A stretch of DNA of 28,529 nucleotides from Holophagales bacterium (GTDB lineage: Bacteria > Acidobacteriota > Thermoanaerobaculia > UBA5066): the NCBI GenBank assembly GCA_016716705.1, contig JADJVF010000029.1:1-28529 (forward strand), written 5' to 3'. The notes beneath the pieces were generated by a model. The model saw nothing but the letters and a program-made list of their open reading frames with translations, made no database searches and was not told the origin of the DNA. This document shows, in pieces, positions 1 to 8,323 of the stretch; position 1 is the first letter of the stretch; each line of letters opens with the position of its first letter. Made by a program: the position numbers and the translations under genes.

Positions 1-1
1 A

Positions 2-1603
2 CCTCGTCCGTACTGGTGGAACCAGGCGGCGACGCTGGTGAGCGCGGGGAAGCTGGCACGGTTCGGGTTGATCACCACGAACAGCATCACGATGGGATAC
101 AACCGCGAGATCGTCGCGCGGCACCTCGTGGGCGGCGCCGGCATTGTGTTCGCGATTCCAGATCATCCGTGGGTCGACTCCACCGATGGCGCTGCAGTTC
201 GCGTCGCGATGACCGTCGTCGCGCCAGGCCAGCGAGACGGCCTACTCTCTTCCGTTTCCCGTGAAGGCACCGATGCTGGCGAGGGTCCGACAGTCGAGTT
301 CCGCGAGCGGCGAGGCTCGATCCTCGCCGGTCTACGGATTGGCTCGGACATCCACGGCGCCACGCCTCTCACCGCGAACCGGGGCCTCTCATTCATGGGA
401 ATGATCCTCGTGGGAGAGGGGTTTGTGGTTGCAGCAGACGACCCCTTGGTGGAGGTCGAACCTGGCTCGCTGAGACCGTACTTGAATGGGGGCGACCTCA
501 CGAAGCGTCCGCGGCGCTGCTATGTCGTTGACTTCTTCGGCCTGTCGTTAGAACAAGCGGCCCAGAGGTTTCCGGCGGCCTACCAGCGCCTTCTGACACG
601 CGTGAAACCGCTGCGAGACCAGCAAAAACGTGCGGTCTACCGAGCGGAATGGTGGCTCTTCGCCGAGAAGCGACCTGCGATGAGAATGGCCCTCGCGGGG
701 CTCCGGCGTTACATCGGAACGACGGAAACCGCGAAGCATCGGACGTTTCTCTTTCTGGAAGGCGACATCCTCCCTGACCAGAAGGTCCGGGTCATCGCGT
801 CCGACGACGCGTACTTCATCGGCGTTATCTCATCGAGGGTGCACGTCGCCTGGGCCTTGGCCACGGGCGGTACCTTGGAGGATCGACCGGTCTACAACAA
901 CTCGCGCTGCTTCGACCCCTTCCCCTTCCCTCCGGCGGGCGGGGCCCAGACCGCCCGCATCCGCTCCCTCGGCGAATCCCTCGACGCCCACCGCAAGCGC
1001 CAGCAGGCGCTCCATCCCGGCCTCACGATCACCGGGATGTACAACGTCCTCGAGAAGCTCCGGTCGGGCGAGGCGCTGACGGCGAAGGAGAAGGTCATCC
1101 ACGAGGAGGAGCTCGTCTCCGTCCTGAATCAGACTCACGACGATCTCGACGCCGCGGTCTTCGAGGCGTACGGGTGGCCTTCGACCCTCACCGACGAGGA
1201 GATCCTGCAGCGACTCGTCGCTCTGAACGCCGAGCGGGCTGACGAGGAGAGGCGCGGCTTCATCCGGTGGCTTCGCCCCGAGTTCCAGAACCCGGGGGGC
1301 GCGAAGGCGGCGACGCAGGAAGCGCTCCCGGCCTCGGATGACGAGGACGAGGAGCCGGTCGCGAAGCCCATCGCTCCGCTCGCCTGGCCGAAGGCGCTTC
1401 CCGAGCGGATCGCCGCCGTCCGCGACCTGATGGCCCGCGCGCCGTCGCCCCGCTCGCTCGCCGACGTCGCCTCGGCCTTCGCGAAGTCGAAGCCGAAGGA
1501 CGTGGAGGCCGTCCTCGACAGCCTCGCCTCCCTCGGCCTCCTCGTCTCCTTCGACGCTCCCGACGGCCGCCACTGGCAGGCCGCAGCCGCGCCCCGCGCA
1601 TAA
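2..1603 (+). CDS. Class I SAM-dependent DNA methyltransferase, C-terminal part (5' end outside window)
   Basis: The frame is open from the first base, so the gene starts left of the window; the GTG at 38 is only an internal valine. The visible part begins just after the catalytic core, with a GLITTNS segment as in MmeI-like and other large adenine-N6 methyltransferases. A target-recognition-like region follows: the SSRVHVAWAL and VYNNSRCFDPFPFP segments (about 832-942) match the usual end of that domain. Next comes the family's conserved tail (about 1030-1290), with MYNVLEKLRSGE, HDDLDAAVFEAYGW and a closing RWLRPEFQ. The last ~75 residues look like a small winged-helix domain. The NPPY and SAM-binding motifs are not in the window. 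It could be an orphan methyltransferase, a type IIG/IIL restriction-modification enzyme, or a DISARM-type (DrmMI-like) enzyme; the left flank decides. The family assignment is firm, the system is not. Confidence 0.85.
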   Translation, partial: PRPYWWNQAATLVSAGKLARFGLITTNSITMGYNREIVARHLVGGAGIVFAIPDHPWVDSTDGAAVRVAMTVVAPGQRDGLLSSVSREGTDAGEGPTVEFRERRGSILAGLRIGSDIHGATPLTANRGLSFMGMILVGEGFVVAADDPLVEVEPGSLRPYLNGGDLTKRPRRCYVVDFFGLSLEQAAQRFPAAYQRLLTRVKPLRDQQKRAVYRAEWWLFAEKRPAMRMALAGLRRYIGTTETAKHRTFLFLEGDILPDQKVRVIASDDAYFIGVISSRVHVAWALATGGTLEDRPVYNNSRCFDPFPFPPAGGAQTARIRSLGESLDAHRKRQQALHPGLTITGMYNVLEKLRSGEALTAKEKVIHEEELVSVLNQTHDDLDAAVFEAYGWPSTLTDEEILQRLVALNAERADEERRGFIRWLRPEFQNPGGAKAATQEALPASDDEDEEPVAKPIAPLAWPKALPERIAAVRDLMARAPSPRSLADVASAFAKSKPKDVEAVLDSLASLGLLVSFDAPDGRHWQAAAAPRA

Positions 1604-1622
1604 CCGGATCCAGCGTGACGCC

Positions 1623-1850
1623 ATGAAGAGGATCACCGACTGGGAGGAGGCCGGGCGCGTCGTCGCGAAGCGAATCGTGCGGCACACGGGCCTGACGCTC
1701 GAGGAGGCCGACGCCGCGGTCTCGTCGATTCTCGGCTGCATCCGGGAGACGGATGAGAACGGCTTCCTGATCGTCCGCGACGAGTCCGGCCGCGAGATCG
1801 CCCGCGTTCCCGAGAGCGTCCTTCGCGGGATCCACGTTCCGACCGGCTGA
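1623..1850 (+). CDS. Small hypothetical protein (75 aa)
   Basis: This short frame begins 19 bases after the methyltransferase stop on the same strand, so it is probably co-transcribed. The protein is charged and soluble, with no signal peptide, membrane segment or cysteine cluster beyond one Cys. The first half reads as two helices (DWEEAGRVVAKRIV and LTLEEADAAVSSILGCI). The second half looks like a beta hairpin (NGFLIVRDESGREIARVP). I do not recognise the family. Codon use (third-position C/G) resembles neighbouring real genes, and no better frame competes on this stretch. No strong ribosome site precedes the ATG, so the start is uncertain. Its position beside a DNA methyltransferase makes an accessory role possible, but nothing in the sequence shows it. 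Confidence 0.55.
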   Translation: MKRITDWEEAGRVVAKRIVRHTGLTLEEADAAVSSILGCIRETDENGFLIVRDESGREIARVPESVLRGIHVPTG

Positions 1851-1856
1851 CGCGCC

Positions 1857-2147
1857 TTACCTGACGGCGTCGGCGATCGCCCGGTCGAGCCCGGCGGCGA
1901 GGTCCTTGCCACGGGCGAAGCCGAGGGCCGCGATCCTCGCGAGAGCCGCTCGTGCGAGTTCGAGATCCGACGCGGAGGCCTCCGCGAGAAGAGCGCGAAG
2001 GTCCTCGGCGTCCCGCGGGCGGGTCCGGTCGTCCCGGCTGAGGACCTTCAGGGCAATCAGGTGGCCGAGCGTGGCGACGGGGACGACGAGGCCTGGGAGG
2101 ACTGCGATCCGCTCGGCCTCGATCGCCGGATCTGCCAGGAGCCGATT
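1857..2147 (-). pseudogene. Remnant of a nucleotidyltransferase-like (AbiEii/AbiGii type) gene, C-terminal part
   Basis: On the minus strand a frame runs from just after an in-frame TAG (2150-2148) to a TAA at 1859-1857 with no ATG, GTG or TTG in it. The roughly 96 codons read like the C-terminal half of a nucleotidyltransferase-fold protein. IEAERIAVLPGLVVPVATLG is followed by HLIALKVLSRDDRTRPRDAEDL and a helical tail ending GFARGKDL. The 'PVA..GHLIALK.L.RD...RP.D..DL' pattern is typical of AbiEii-type and related predicted nucleotidyltransferases, where it forms the second half of the domain. The N-terminal GG...D.D motif is missing, and I could not find it in another frame upstream. I read this as a 5'-truncated relic; a CTG start or a lost upstream part are alternatives. 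Confidence 0.6.
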
Positions 2148-2462
2148 CTAAGGACTTCGCCGAGGGCCGGCTCGCTTCGCCCGCCAGGAACGTCTCACTC
2201 CCCGGAGCGTCACTCGCCGGGCGTCCTCCTCGCCGGCGCCGCGTACCCCCGGCGCATCGATGCGAACGTAAGAACACCGTATAGCGCCGGCCGCGACGTT
2301 CCCCGGCCCCGTCTCATACCCCGGGCCGCTCGGGCATTCGGCAGGGGCCCGGCAGAGCCGAATCGTCGATAATGATCTGTTAGTGCCGGCCGGTCGATGT
2401 CACGAGCTTGAAGTGACGACATGAGATTTCGAGGGCCTTGCGCCCCTGGAGGACGACAGTCG
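2148..2462. other. Gene-free stretch upstream of the efflux operon
   Basis: About 315 bases with no convincing gene on either strand; the frames here lack family signatures and have irregular codon use. It is AT-richer than its surroundings in two places (around 2265-2285 and 2365-2380) and should hold the promoter of the efflux operon. A GATAAT hexamer at 2368-2373 could serve as a -10 box, but no good -35 lies 16-19 bases before it. A short inverted repeat lies at 2399-2417 and is listed separately. Confidence 0.5.
2399..2417. promoter_or_regulatory. Candidate operator: GTCAC-N9-GTGAC inverted repeat
   Basis: GTCAC (2399-2403) and GTGAC (2413-2417) form an inverted repeat with a 9-base spacer, just ahead of the efflux operon start at 2463. 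Flanking bases extend the symmetry imperfectly (GATGTCAC against GTGACGACAT). Such a site could bind a dimeric repressor, as is common upstream of RND pump operons. No regulator gene is adjacent, and five-base arms occur often by chance. Confidence 0.25.
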
Positions 2463-3677
2463 ATGAGCACCGCCGATTCCGGACACGCCAACGGAACGAG
2501 GAGCCGCCAGGCCGTGGCGCTCGTCGCCGCCCTCTCCCTCTCCGCTGCCGCGGGCTGCGGAAAGAAGGAAGCGTTCACCCTCCCGACTCCCGAGGTCTAC
2601 GTCACGCCGGCCGTCCGGAAGGACGTGCCCGTGACGATGGAGCTCGTTGGCCAGACGGCGGGCTCGAAGGACGTCGAGATCCGGGCCCGGGTCGAGGGGT
2701 ACCTCGAGAGCGTCAACTCCCGCGAAGGCGACTTCGTAAAGGAGGGGGACCTCCTCTACACCATCGACCCGAAGCCGCTCGAGGCGACGGTGGCTCAGGC
2801 GAAGGCGAACGTCGCCACCGCGCAGGCCAAGCTCGTCCAGGCGCAGCAGGACGTCGACCGGCTGAAGCCGCTCGCCGAGCAGCAGGCGGTCAGTAGGCGC
2901 GACTACGACAACTCGGTCTCCACCCGGGATGCGGCGAAGGCCCAGCTCGACGCGGCGAAAGCCGCGCTCGACTCCGCCCAGCTCAACCTGGGCTACACGA
3001 GGATCACGGCGCCCCTCTCGGGCCTCGCGGACCTGAGCAAGGTGAAGCCGGGAAATCTCGTCGGGCGTGGCGAGTCGACGCTGCTCACCACGATCTCGGT
3101 CATCGACCCGATCTACTTCACGGCGAATCTGAACGAGGCGGACTACCTCCGCCTCGCCGCGCAGTACAAGAGGATGCCGGCATCGCCGGGAGAGCGGCGG
3201 CCCGTCGACCTGGTCCTCGCGGACGGGACGATGTACGCCGAAAAAGGCCACCTCGACGCGGTCCAGAGGTCGATCGACCCGAAGACCGGGACTCTCGCGG
3301 CGCGGCTCGTCTTCCCGAACCCGACGCGCATCCTCCGGCCGGGGCAGTACGGCCGGATCCAGTTCGTCATCGACACCCTGAAGGGGGCCGTCTGCGTCCC
3401 GCAGAAGGCCGTCGCCGAGCTGCAGGGGGTGCAGCAGGTCGTCGTCGTCGGCGCGGACAAGAAGGCGGAGATCCGCACCGTCAAGGTCGGACCTCGTTTC
3501 GGCGAGCTCTGGGCGATTCTGGAAGGGCTGAAGGCGGGAGAGACGGTCGTCGTCGAGGGGCTCCAGAAGGTGAAGCCGGGCGCCGAGGTCTCGCCGAAGC
3601 CGGTGGAGGCCGCTGCTGCCGCCCCTGCCGCCGCTCCGGCCGCCCAAGCGCCGGCGGCCCCCCCCGCCGGGAAGTAG
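2463..3677 (+). CDS. RND efflux periplasmic adaptor (membrane fusion lipoprotein), copy 1
   Basis: This is the AcrA/MexA-type adaptor that links an inner-membrane RND pump to an outer-membrane channel. I chose the ATG at 2463 (404 aa) over an in-frame ATG at 2421 because GGAGGA lies 9 bases upstream and the signal peptide then has normal length. The signal ends in a lipobox (AAGC, followed by GKKE), so it is probably a lipoprotein. In order come the biotinyl-lipoyl half (VEIRARVEGYLESV, then EGDLLYTIDPKP), a helical hairpin with coiled-coil spacing (about residues 105-185), the second lipoyl half (LNLGYTRITAPLSG), a beta-barrel part, and the membrane-proximal domain. The tail is an Ala/Pro-rich linker. 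Its stop is 3 bases before the permease gene. The family is certain; the substrate is unknown. Confidence 0.95.
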   Translation: MSTADSGHANGTRSRQAVALVAALSLSAAAGCGKKEAFTLPTPEVYVTPAVRKDVPVTMELVGQTAGSKDVEIRARVEGYLESVNSREGDFVKEGDLLYTIDPKPLEATVAQAKANVATAQAKLVQAQQDVDRLKPLAEQQAVSRRDYDNSVSTRDAAKAQLDAAKAALDSAQLNLGYTRITAPLSGLADLSKVKPGNLVGRGESTLLTTISVIDPIYFTANLNEADYLRLAAQYKRMPASPGERRPVDLVLADGTMYAEKGHLDAVQRSIDPKTGTLAARLVFPNPTRILRPGQYGRIQFVIDTLKGAVCVPQKAVAELQGVQQVVVVGADKKAEIRTVKVGPRFGELWAILEGLKAGETVVVEGLQKVKPGAEVSPKPVEAAAAAPAAAPAAQAPAAPPAGK

Positions 3678-3680
3678 CCG

Positions 3681-6600
3681 ATGTCGAAGTTCTTCATAAA
3701 CCGGCCGATCGTGGCGATGGTGATCTCCATCGTCATGGTCATCATGGGGGCGGTCGCCCTCCAGGGCCTCCCGATCGCCCAGTACCCCGAGATCACGCCT
3801 CCGCTCGTCCAGGTGACGACCACGTTCACGGGCGCGAGCGCGGTCGACGTGGAGCAGGCCGTCGCGACGCCGATCGAGCAGCAGGTCAACGGCGTCGACA
3901 ACATGCTCTACGTCAAGTCGACGAACGCCAACGACGGGACGCTGAAGACCGAGGTCTCGTTCGAGGTCGGCTCGGACCTGGACATGTCGAACGTCCTCGT
4001 CCAGAACCGGGTCTCGCAGGCGAACGCGACGCTGCCGCAGTCCGTCAAGGAATACGGCGTTACCGTCAAGAAGTCGCTGTCGTTCCCGCTCGTCCTCGTC
4101 TCGCTCACGTCGCCCGAGGGGACGTGGGACAGCGTCTTCATGTCGAACTACGCGGCCATCAACATCATCGACCGGATCAAGCGGATCAAGGGCGTCGGCG
4201 ACACGATGCTCTTCGGCGGCTCGGACTACTCGATGAGGGTCTGGGTCCGGCCCGACCGCCTCGCCGCCCTCGGTCTGACCGTCATCGACCTGAAGAACGC
4301 GATCAAGGCCCAGAACACCCTCAGCCCGGCGGGCCAGATCGGCGGCGAGCCGTCGCCCAAGGGGACGATGTTCACGTACACCGTGAACACGAAGGGGCGG
4401 CTCAAGAGCGCAGAGGAGTTCGGGGAGATCATCGTCCGCTCCAACGCCGACGGCTCGCAGGTCCGCCTGAAGGACGTCGCCCGGGTCGAGCTCGGCTCGC
4501 TCCTCTACAACCAGACGGGGCGCCTCAACGGAAAGCCGTCGGCGATCATCGCCGTCTACCAGGCCCCCGGTTCGAACGCCATCGCCGTCAAGGAAGCGGT
4601 CGTGAAGACGGTGGACGACCTCGCCAGCACCTTTCCGAAGGACCTCACCTGGACGCTTTCCCTCGACACGACGGCGGCGATCTCGGAGGGGATCACAGAG
4701 ATCATCCACACCCTCTTCGAGGCGGTCCTCCTCGTCATCCTCGTCGTCTTCGTCTTCCTGCAGAACTGGCGGGCGACGCTCATCCCGCTCCTCACCGTCC
4801 CGGTTTCGCTCATCGCGACGTTTGCCGTCTTCCCGATCCTCGGCTTCTCGGTCAACGTCCTCTCGCTCCTCGGCCTCGTCCTGGCGATCGGGATCGTCGT
4901 CGACGACGCGATCGTCGTCGTCGAGGCGGTCATGCACCACATCGAGCACGGAATGACGCCGAAGGACGCGACGCGAAAGGCGATGGAGGAGGTTTCCGGG
5001 CCGGTCGTCGCCATCGCGCTGATCCTGACCGCCGTCTTCGTCCCTGTCGCCTTCATGGGCGGCATCACGGGGCGCCTCTACCAGCAGTTCGCAGTCACCA
5101 TCGCGATCTCGGTCTGCTTCTCGGCGTTCAACGCGCTGACGCTCAGCCCGGCGCTGGCGGCCATGCTCCTCAAGCCCAAGGGGGAGCAGAAGTCGTTCCT
5201 CGACCCCTTCTACAACTGGTTCAACCGGATCTTCGGGCGGTTCACCGACGGCTACATCTCCTTCACGTCGATCCTGATCCGCAAGACGGTGAGGAGCCTG
5301 ATCTTCATCGGCATCATCGTCGCCCTGACCGGCGGGCTCCTGAAGAGCGTCCCGACGGGGTTCCTCCCGGACGAGGACAACGGCTACTTCATGGTGAACT
5401 GCCTGCTCCCCGACGCCGCCTCGATCGAGCGGACGGACGCCGTCCTGAAGAAGGTCGAGAAGATCATCCAGGCGAGCCCGGCCGTCGAGAGCGCAACCAC
5501 CGTCGTCGGCTTCAGCCTCCTCACCGGGGCGATGGGCCCGAACTCGGGCTTCGTCTTCGTGAAGGCGAAGCCCTGGGAGGATCGCAAGGACGTTCGGGAG
5601 CGAGCCGACATCGCCATGAAGCTCCTGAACCTCGAGTTCTACAAGCAGGTGCCCGAGGCCCAGGTCTTCGCCTTCGCCCCGCCGCCGATTCCGGGGCTCG
5701 GGAGCGGGTCTGGCTTCACCTTCATGCTCCAGGACAAGGCGGGGCGCTCGCCGCAGGAGCTCCAGGACATGGCGCAGAAGTTCGTGGCCGCCGCGCAGAA
5801 GCGGCCCGAGATCGGGCGCATCTCCACGCTCTTCCGGGCGTCGGTCCCCCAGATCTTCGCCGACGTCGACCGGGACAAGTGCCTGAAGCTCGGCGTCTCC
5901 ATCAGCGACGTGAACGGCACGCTCGCGGCGCTCCTCGGGAGCGCGTACATCAACGACTTCAACCGCTTCGGCCGCGTCTACAAGGTCTTCATGCAGGCCG
6001 AGCCGCAGTTCCGGGTGTCGCCCGAGGCGCTCGGGCTCTTCTTCGTGAAGAGCCAGGACGGGAAGATGGTCCCGCTCTCGACCCTGGTGCGGACCCGGGA
6101 GATCGCCGGGCCCGACTTCACCGTCCGGTTCAACCTCTACCGGGCCGCGGAGCTGTCGGGCGTCGCCGCCGCGGGCTACAGCTCCGACCAGGCCCTGACG
6201 GCCCTCGAGGAGGTGGCGAAGGAAGTTCTCACCTCCGGCTGGGGCTACGACTGGTCGAACATGTCGTTCCAGGAGAAGAAGGCCGCCGGCACTGGCGCCA
6301 CCGTCTTCCTCTTCGCGATGATCTTCGTCTTCCTGATCCTGGCGGCGCAGTACGAGAGCTGGTCACTGCCGTTCAGCGTCCTTCTCGGGACGCCGTTCGC
6401 CGCCTTCGGCGCCTTCGCGGGGCTCTGGGTCTGCCGGGCGGTCCTGCCGAGCGTCTTCGGCCAGAGCTACGTGAACAACGTCTTCGCCCAGATCGGGCTC
6501 GTCATGCTGATCGGCCTGGCGGCCAAGAACGCGATCCTCATCGTCGAGTTCGCGAAGATGAAGCACGAGGAGGGGATGGGGATCGTCGAGGCGGCACTGG

Positions 6601-6884
6601 ACGCGGCCAAGCTCCGGTTCCGGCCGATCCTGATGACGGCCTTCGCCTTCATCCTCGGCACGCTCCCGCTCGTGAGGGCCTCGGGCGCGGGCGCGGAGTC
6701 GCGAAAGGTGATGGGGATGTCCGTCTTCGCCGGAATGCTCATCGCGACGATCCTGGCCGTCCTCCTCATCCCGGTTCTCTTCGCTCTCGTCGAGAAGCTG
6801 GGGGGCAAGAAGAAGCACGACCCGGTCGACGCCACGGCTGTGCTCGACACCGCGCCGGCGAACGCGCCCGGGGGAGGGCACTGA
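3681..6884 (+). CDS. RND multidrug efflux permease (HAE1 family), copy 1
   Basis: This proton-driven trimeric inner-membrane pump of the AcrB/MexB type exports hydrophobic or amphiphilic compounds from the periplasm or membrane. At 1067 aa it has the usual family length. It starts with the family's RPIVAMVISIVMVIMG helix and LPIAQYPEITPP. The proton-relay aspartates are D408 and D409 in TM4 (GIVVDDAIVVVE). The matching lysine is K949 (GLAAKNAILIVEF). Two large periplasmic loops hold the porter and docking domains, with the usual PPPIPGLGSGSGF segment near 5684-5721. The ATG lies 3 bases after the adaptor stop, with a GGGAAG ribosome site overlapping that stop. A near-complete second copy lies at 9506. 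Substrate range cannot be read from the sequence. Confidence 0.97.
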   Translation: MSKFFINRPIVAMVISIVMVIMGAVALQGLPIAQYPEITPPLVQVTTTFTGASAVDVEQAVATPIEQQVNGVDNMLYVKSTNANDGTLKTEVSFEVGSDLDMSNVLVQNRVSQANATLPQSVKEYGVTVKKSLSFPLVLVSLTSPEGTWDSVFMSNYAAINIIDRIKRIKGVGDTMLFGGSDYSMRVWVRPDRLAALGLTVIDLKNAIKAQNTLSPAGQIGGEPSPKGTMFTYTVNTKGRLKSAEEFGEIIVRSNADGSQVRLKDVARVELGSLLYNQTGRLNGKPSAIIAVYQAPGSNAIAVKEAVVKTVDDLASTFPKDLTWTLSLDTTAAISEGITEIIHTLFEAVLLVILVVFVFLQNWRATLIPLLTVPVSLIATFAVFPILGFSVNVLSLLGLVLAIGIVVDDAIVVVEAVMHHIEHGMTPKDATRKAMEEVSGPVVAIALILTAVFVPVAFMGGITGRLYQQFAVTIAISVCFSAFNALTLSPALAAMLLKPKGEQKSFLDPFYNWFNRIFGRFTDGYISFTSILIRKTVRSLIFIGIIVALTGGLLKSVPTGFLPDEDNGYFMVNCLLPDAASIERTDAVLKKVEKIIQASPAVESATTVVGFSLLTGAMGPNSGFVFVKAKPWEDRKDVRERADIAMKLLNLEFYKQVPEAQVFAFAPPPIPGLGSGSGFTFMLQDKAGRSPQELQDMAQKFVAAAQKRPEIGRISTLFRASVPQIFADVDRDKCLKLGVSISDVNGTLAALLGSAYINDFNRFGRVYKVFMQAEPQFRVSPEALGLFFVKSQDGKMVPLSTLVRTREIAGPDFTVRFNLYRAAELSGVAAAGYSSDQALTALEEVAKEVLTSGWGYDWSNMSFQEKKAAGTGATVFLFAMIFVFLILAAQYESWSLPFSVLLGTPFAAFGAFAGLWVCRAVLPSVFGQSYVNNVFAQIGLVMLIGLAAKNAILIVEFAKMKHEEGMGIVEAALDAAKLRFRPILMTAFAFILGTLPLVRASGAGAESRKVMGMSVFAGMLIATILAVLLIPVLFALVEKLGGKKKHDPVDATAVLDTAPANAPGGGH

Positions 6885-6885
6885 G

Positions 6886-8322
6886 ATGCGGCGCGCACGC
6901 TGGACGACTGTGGCCGTCGCGACTTCACTGCTGGCCGGCTGCACGGTCGGACCCGACTACAAGCGGCCCGAGATGGCCGTTCCCGAGAATCACCGCGGCC
7001 TGACGGGGGTGGCGGCCGAGGCCTCGCTCGCCGACGTGCCGTGGTGGGACGCCGTCATGGGCGACGAGGTGCTGAAGGGCCTCATCGCCGAGGCGGTCGA
7101 GAAGAACCAGGACCTGCGCGTCGCGACGGCGCGGGTGGAGGAATACAGGGCGCTCGCGGGCATCGCGAAGGCCGACTACTACCCGCAGATCGGGTACGAC
7201 GCGACGGCCTCGAGGCAGAAGCAGCCGATCCCGGGGACGGGGCAGATACCGACCTACAACAACTTTTCGGTGGGAGCGGGCGTCTCGTGGGAGATCGACC
7301 TGTGGGGGCGGATCCGGCGGTCGAACGAGTCGGCGCTGAACCAGCTGCTGGCGACGGAAGAGGCGCGGCGGGGCGTCACGCTGTCTCTGGTGACGGGAGT
7401 GGCGCAGGCGTACCTGGAGCTGAGGGAGCTGGACCTGGAGCTGGAAATCGCCGAGCGGACGCTGGCGAGCCGCAAGGACTCCTTCGACCTCGTGACGAAG
7501 AAGCTCCTCGGGGGGATCTCGAACAGGCTGGAGTCGTCCCAGGCCGAGTCGGCGCTGGCGCAGACCGAGGCGGTCATCCCGCAGCTGAAGCAGGGGATCT
7601 TCGCCAAGGAGAACCAGCTGGCGCTGCTCCTCGGGCGGGCGCCGGGCTCGATCCCGCGGGGGAAGACCCTCGTCGAGGCGAAGTCTCCGGCCGTGCCCGC
7701 GGGGCTGCCTTCGGCGCTGCTGGTGCGGCGGCCGGACGTGAGGCAGGCCGAGTACGCACTGGCGGCGGCGAACGCGCAGGTGGGAGTGGCAGAGGCGCTG
7801 CAGTTCCCGCAGCTGTCGCTGACGGGAGCCGCGGGGTACAGCAGCGCGCAGCTGTCGGACGTGCTGACGGCCGAGTCGTTCCTCTGGAACCTCGGGGCGG
7901 GGCTGACGGGCCCGATCTTCCAGGGGGGACGGCTGAAGAGGAACGTGGAGGCCTCCCGTGCGCGCTGGGAGCAGGCGAAGGCGCAGTACGAGAAGGCGGC
8001 GCTGTCGGCCTTCGGCGACGTGGCGAACGCCCTGGAGGCGTACCGGCGGACGCAGGAGTCGCGGGTGGCGCAGGAGCGGAACGTGGCAGCACTGCGAGAA
8101 GCCGAGAAGACGGCGCTGGCGCGGTACGACGGCGGCGTTTCGGCCTACCTGGAGGTCCTCGACGCGCAGCGGCAGCTCTTCAGCGGGGAGAACGGCCTGG
8201 CGCAGGTGACCCGCGACCAGCGGCTCGCCGTCGTGAACCTCTACAAGGCCCTCGGTGGCGGATGGAACAACCCCGAGCTGCCTCCGGCGGCGCCGGTCCC
8301 TGCAGAGGCGAAGGCGAACTGA
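6886..8322 (+). CDS. Outer-membrane efflux lipoprotein (TolC/OprM, NodT type), copy 1
   Basis: This is the outer-membrane channel of the tripartite pump. The 478-aa protein has a lipoprotein signal with a textbook LLAGC lipobox (Cys19), followed by TVGPDYKRPE, the NodT/OprM start signature. Two repeated helical domains follow, each with long coiled-coil stretches (for example around 7420-7600 and 7930-8120). Landmarks include VSWEIDLWGRIRR and LGAGLTGPIFQGGRLKRNVE, where the second repeat mirrors the first. It begins one base after the permease stop with a strong GGGGGAGGG ribosome site. Codon use shifts here: leucine and valine codons often end in G (CTG, GTG), unlike the C-ending preference of the adaptor and permease genes. 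Copy 2 shows the same shift. Confidence 0.95.
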   Translation: MRRARWTTVAVATSLLAGCTVGPDYKRPEMAVPENHRGLTGVAAEASLADVPWWDAVMGDEVLKGLIAEAVEKNQDLRVATARVEEYRALAGIAKADYYPQIGYDATASRQKQPIPGTGQIPTYNNFSVGAGVSWEIDLWGRIRRSNESALNQLLATEEARRGVTLSLVTGVAQAYLELRELDLELEIAERTLASRKDSFDLVTKKLLGGISNRLESSQAESALAQTEAVIPQLKQGIFAKENQLALLLGRAPGSIPRGKTLVEAKSPAVPAGLPSALLVRRPDVRQAEYALAAANAQVGVAEALQFPQLSLTGAAGYSSAQLSDVLTAESFLWNLGAGLTGPIFQGGRLKRNVEASRARWEQAKAQYEKAALSAFGDVANALEAYRRTQESRVAQERNVAALREAEKTALARYDGGVSAYLEVLDAQRQLFSGENGLAQVTRDQRLAVVNLYKALGGGWNNPELPPAAPVPAEAKAN

Positions 8323-8323
8323 G

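Noticed and set aside
2400..4949. Very long minus-strand open frame (849 codons) opposite adaptor and permease copy 1
   Set aside because: It is a mirror of the GC-rich codon pattern of the real genes; the product is Asp/Arg/Leu-rich with no family motif. A similar frame at 8180-10768 arises from copy 2 for the same reason.
4124..7003. Plus-strand 959-codon frame overlapping permease copy 1
   Set aside because: Out-of-frame reading of the permease; Arg/Gly/Pro-rich product without any domain, while the in-frame permease has complete motifs.
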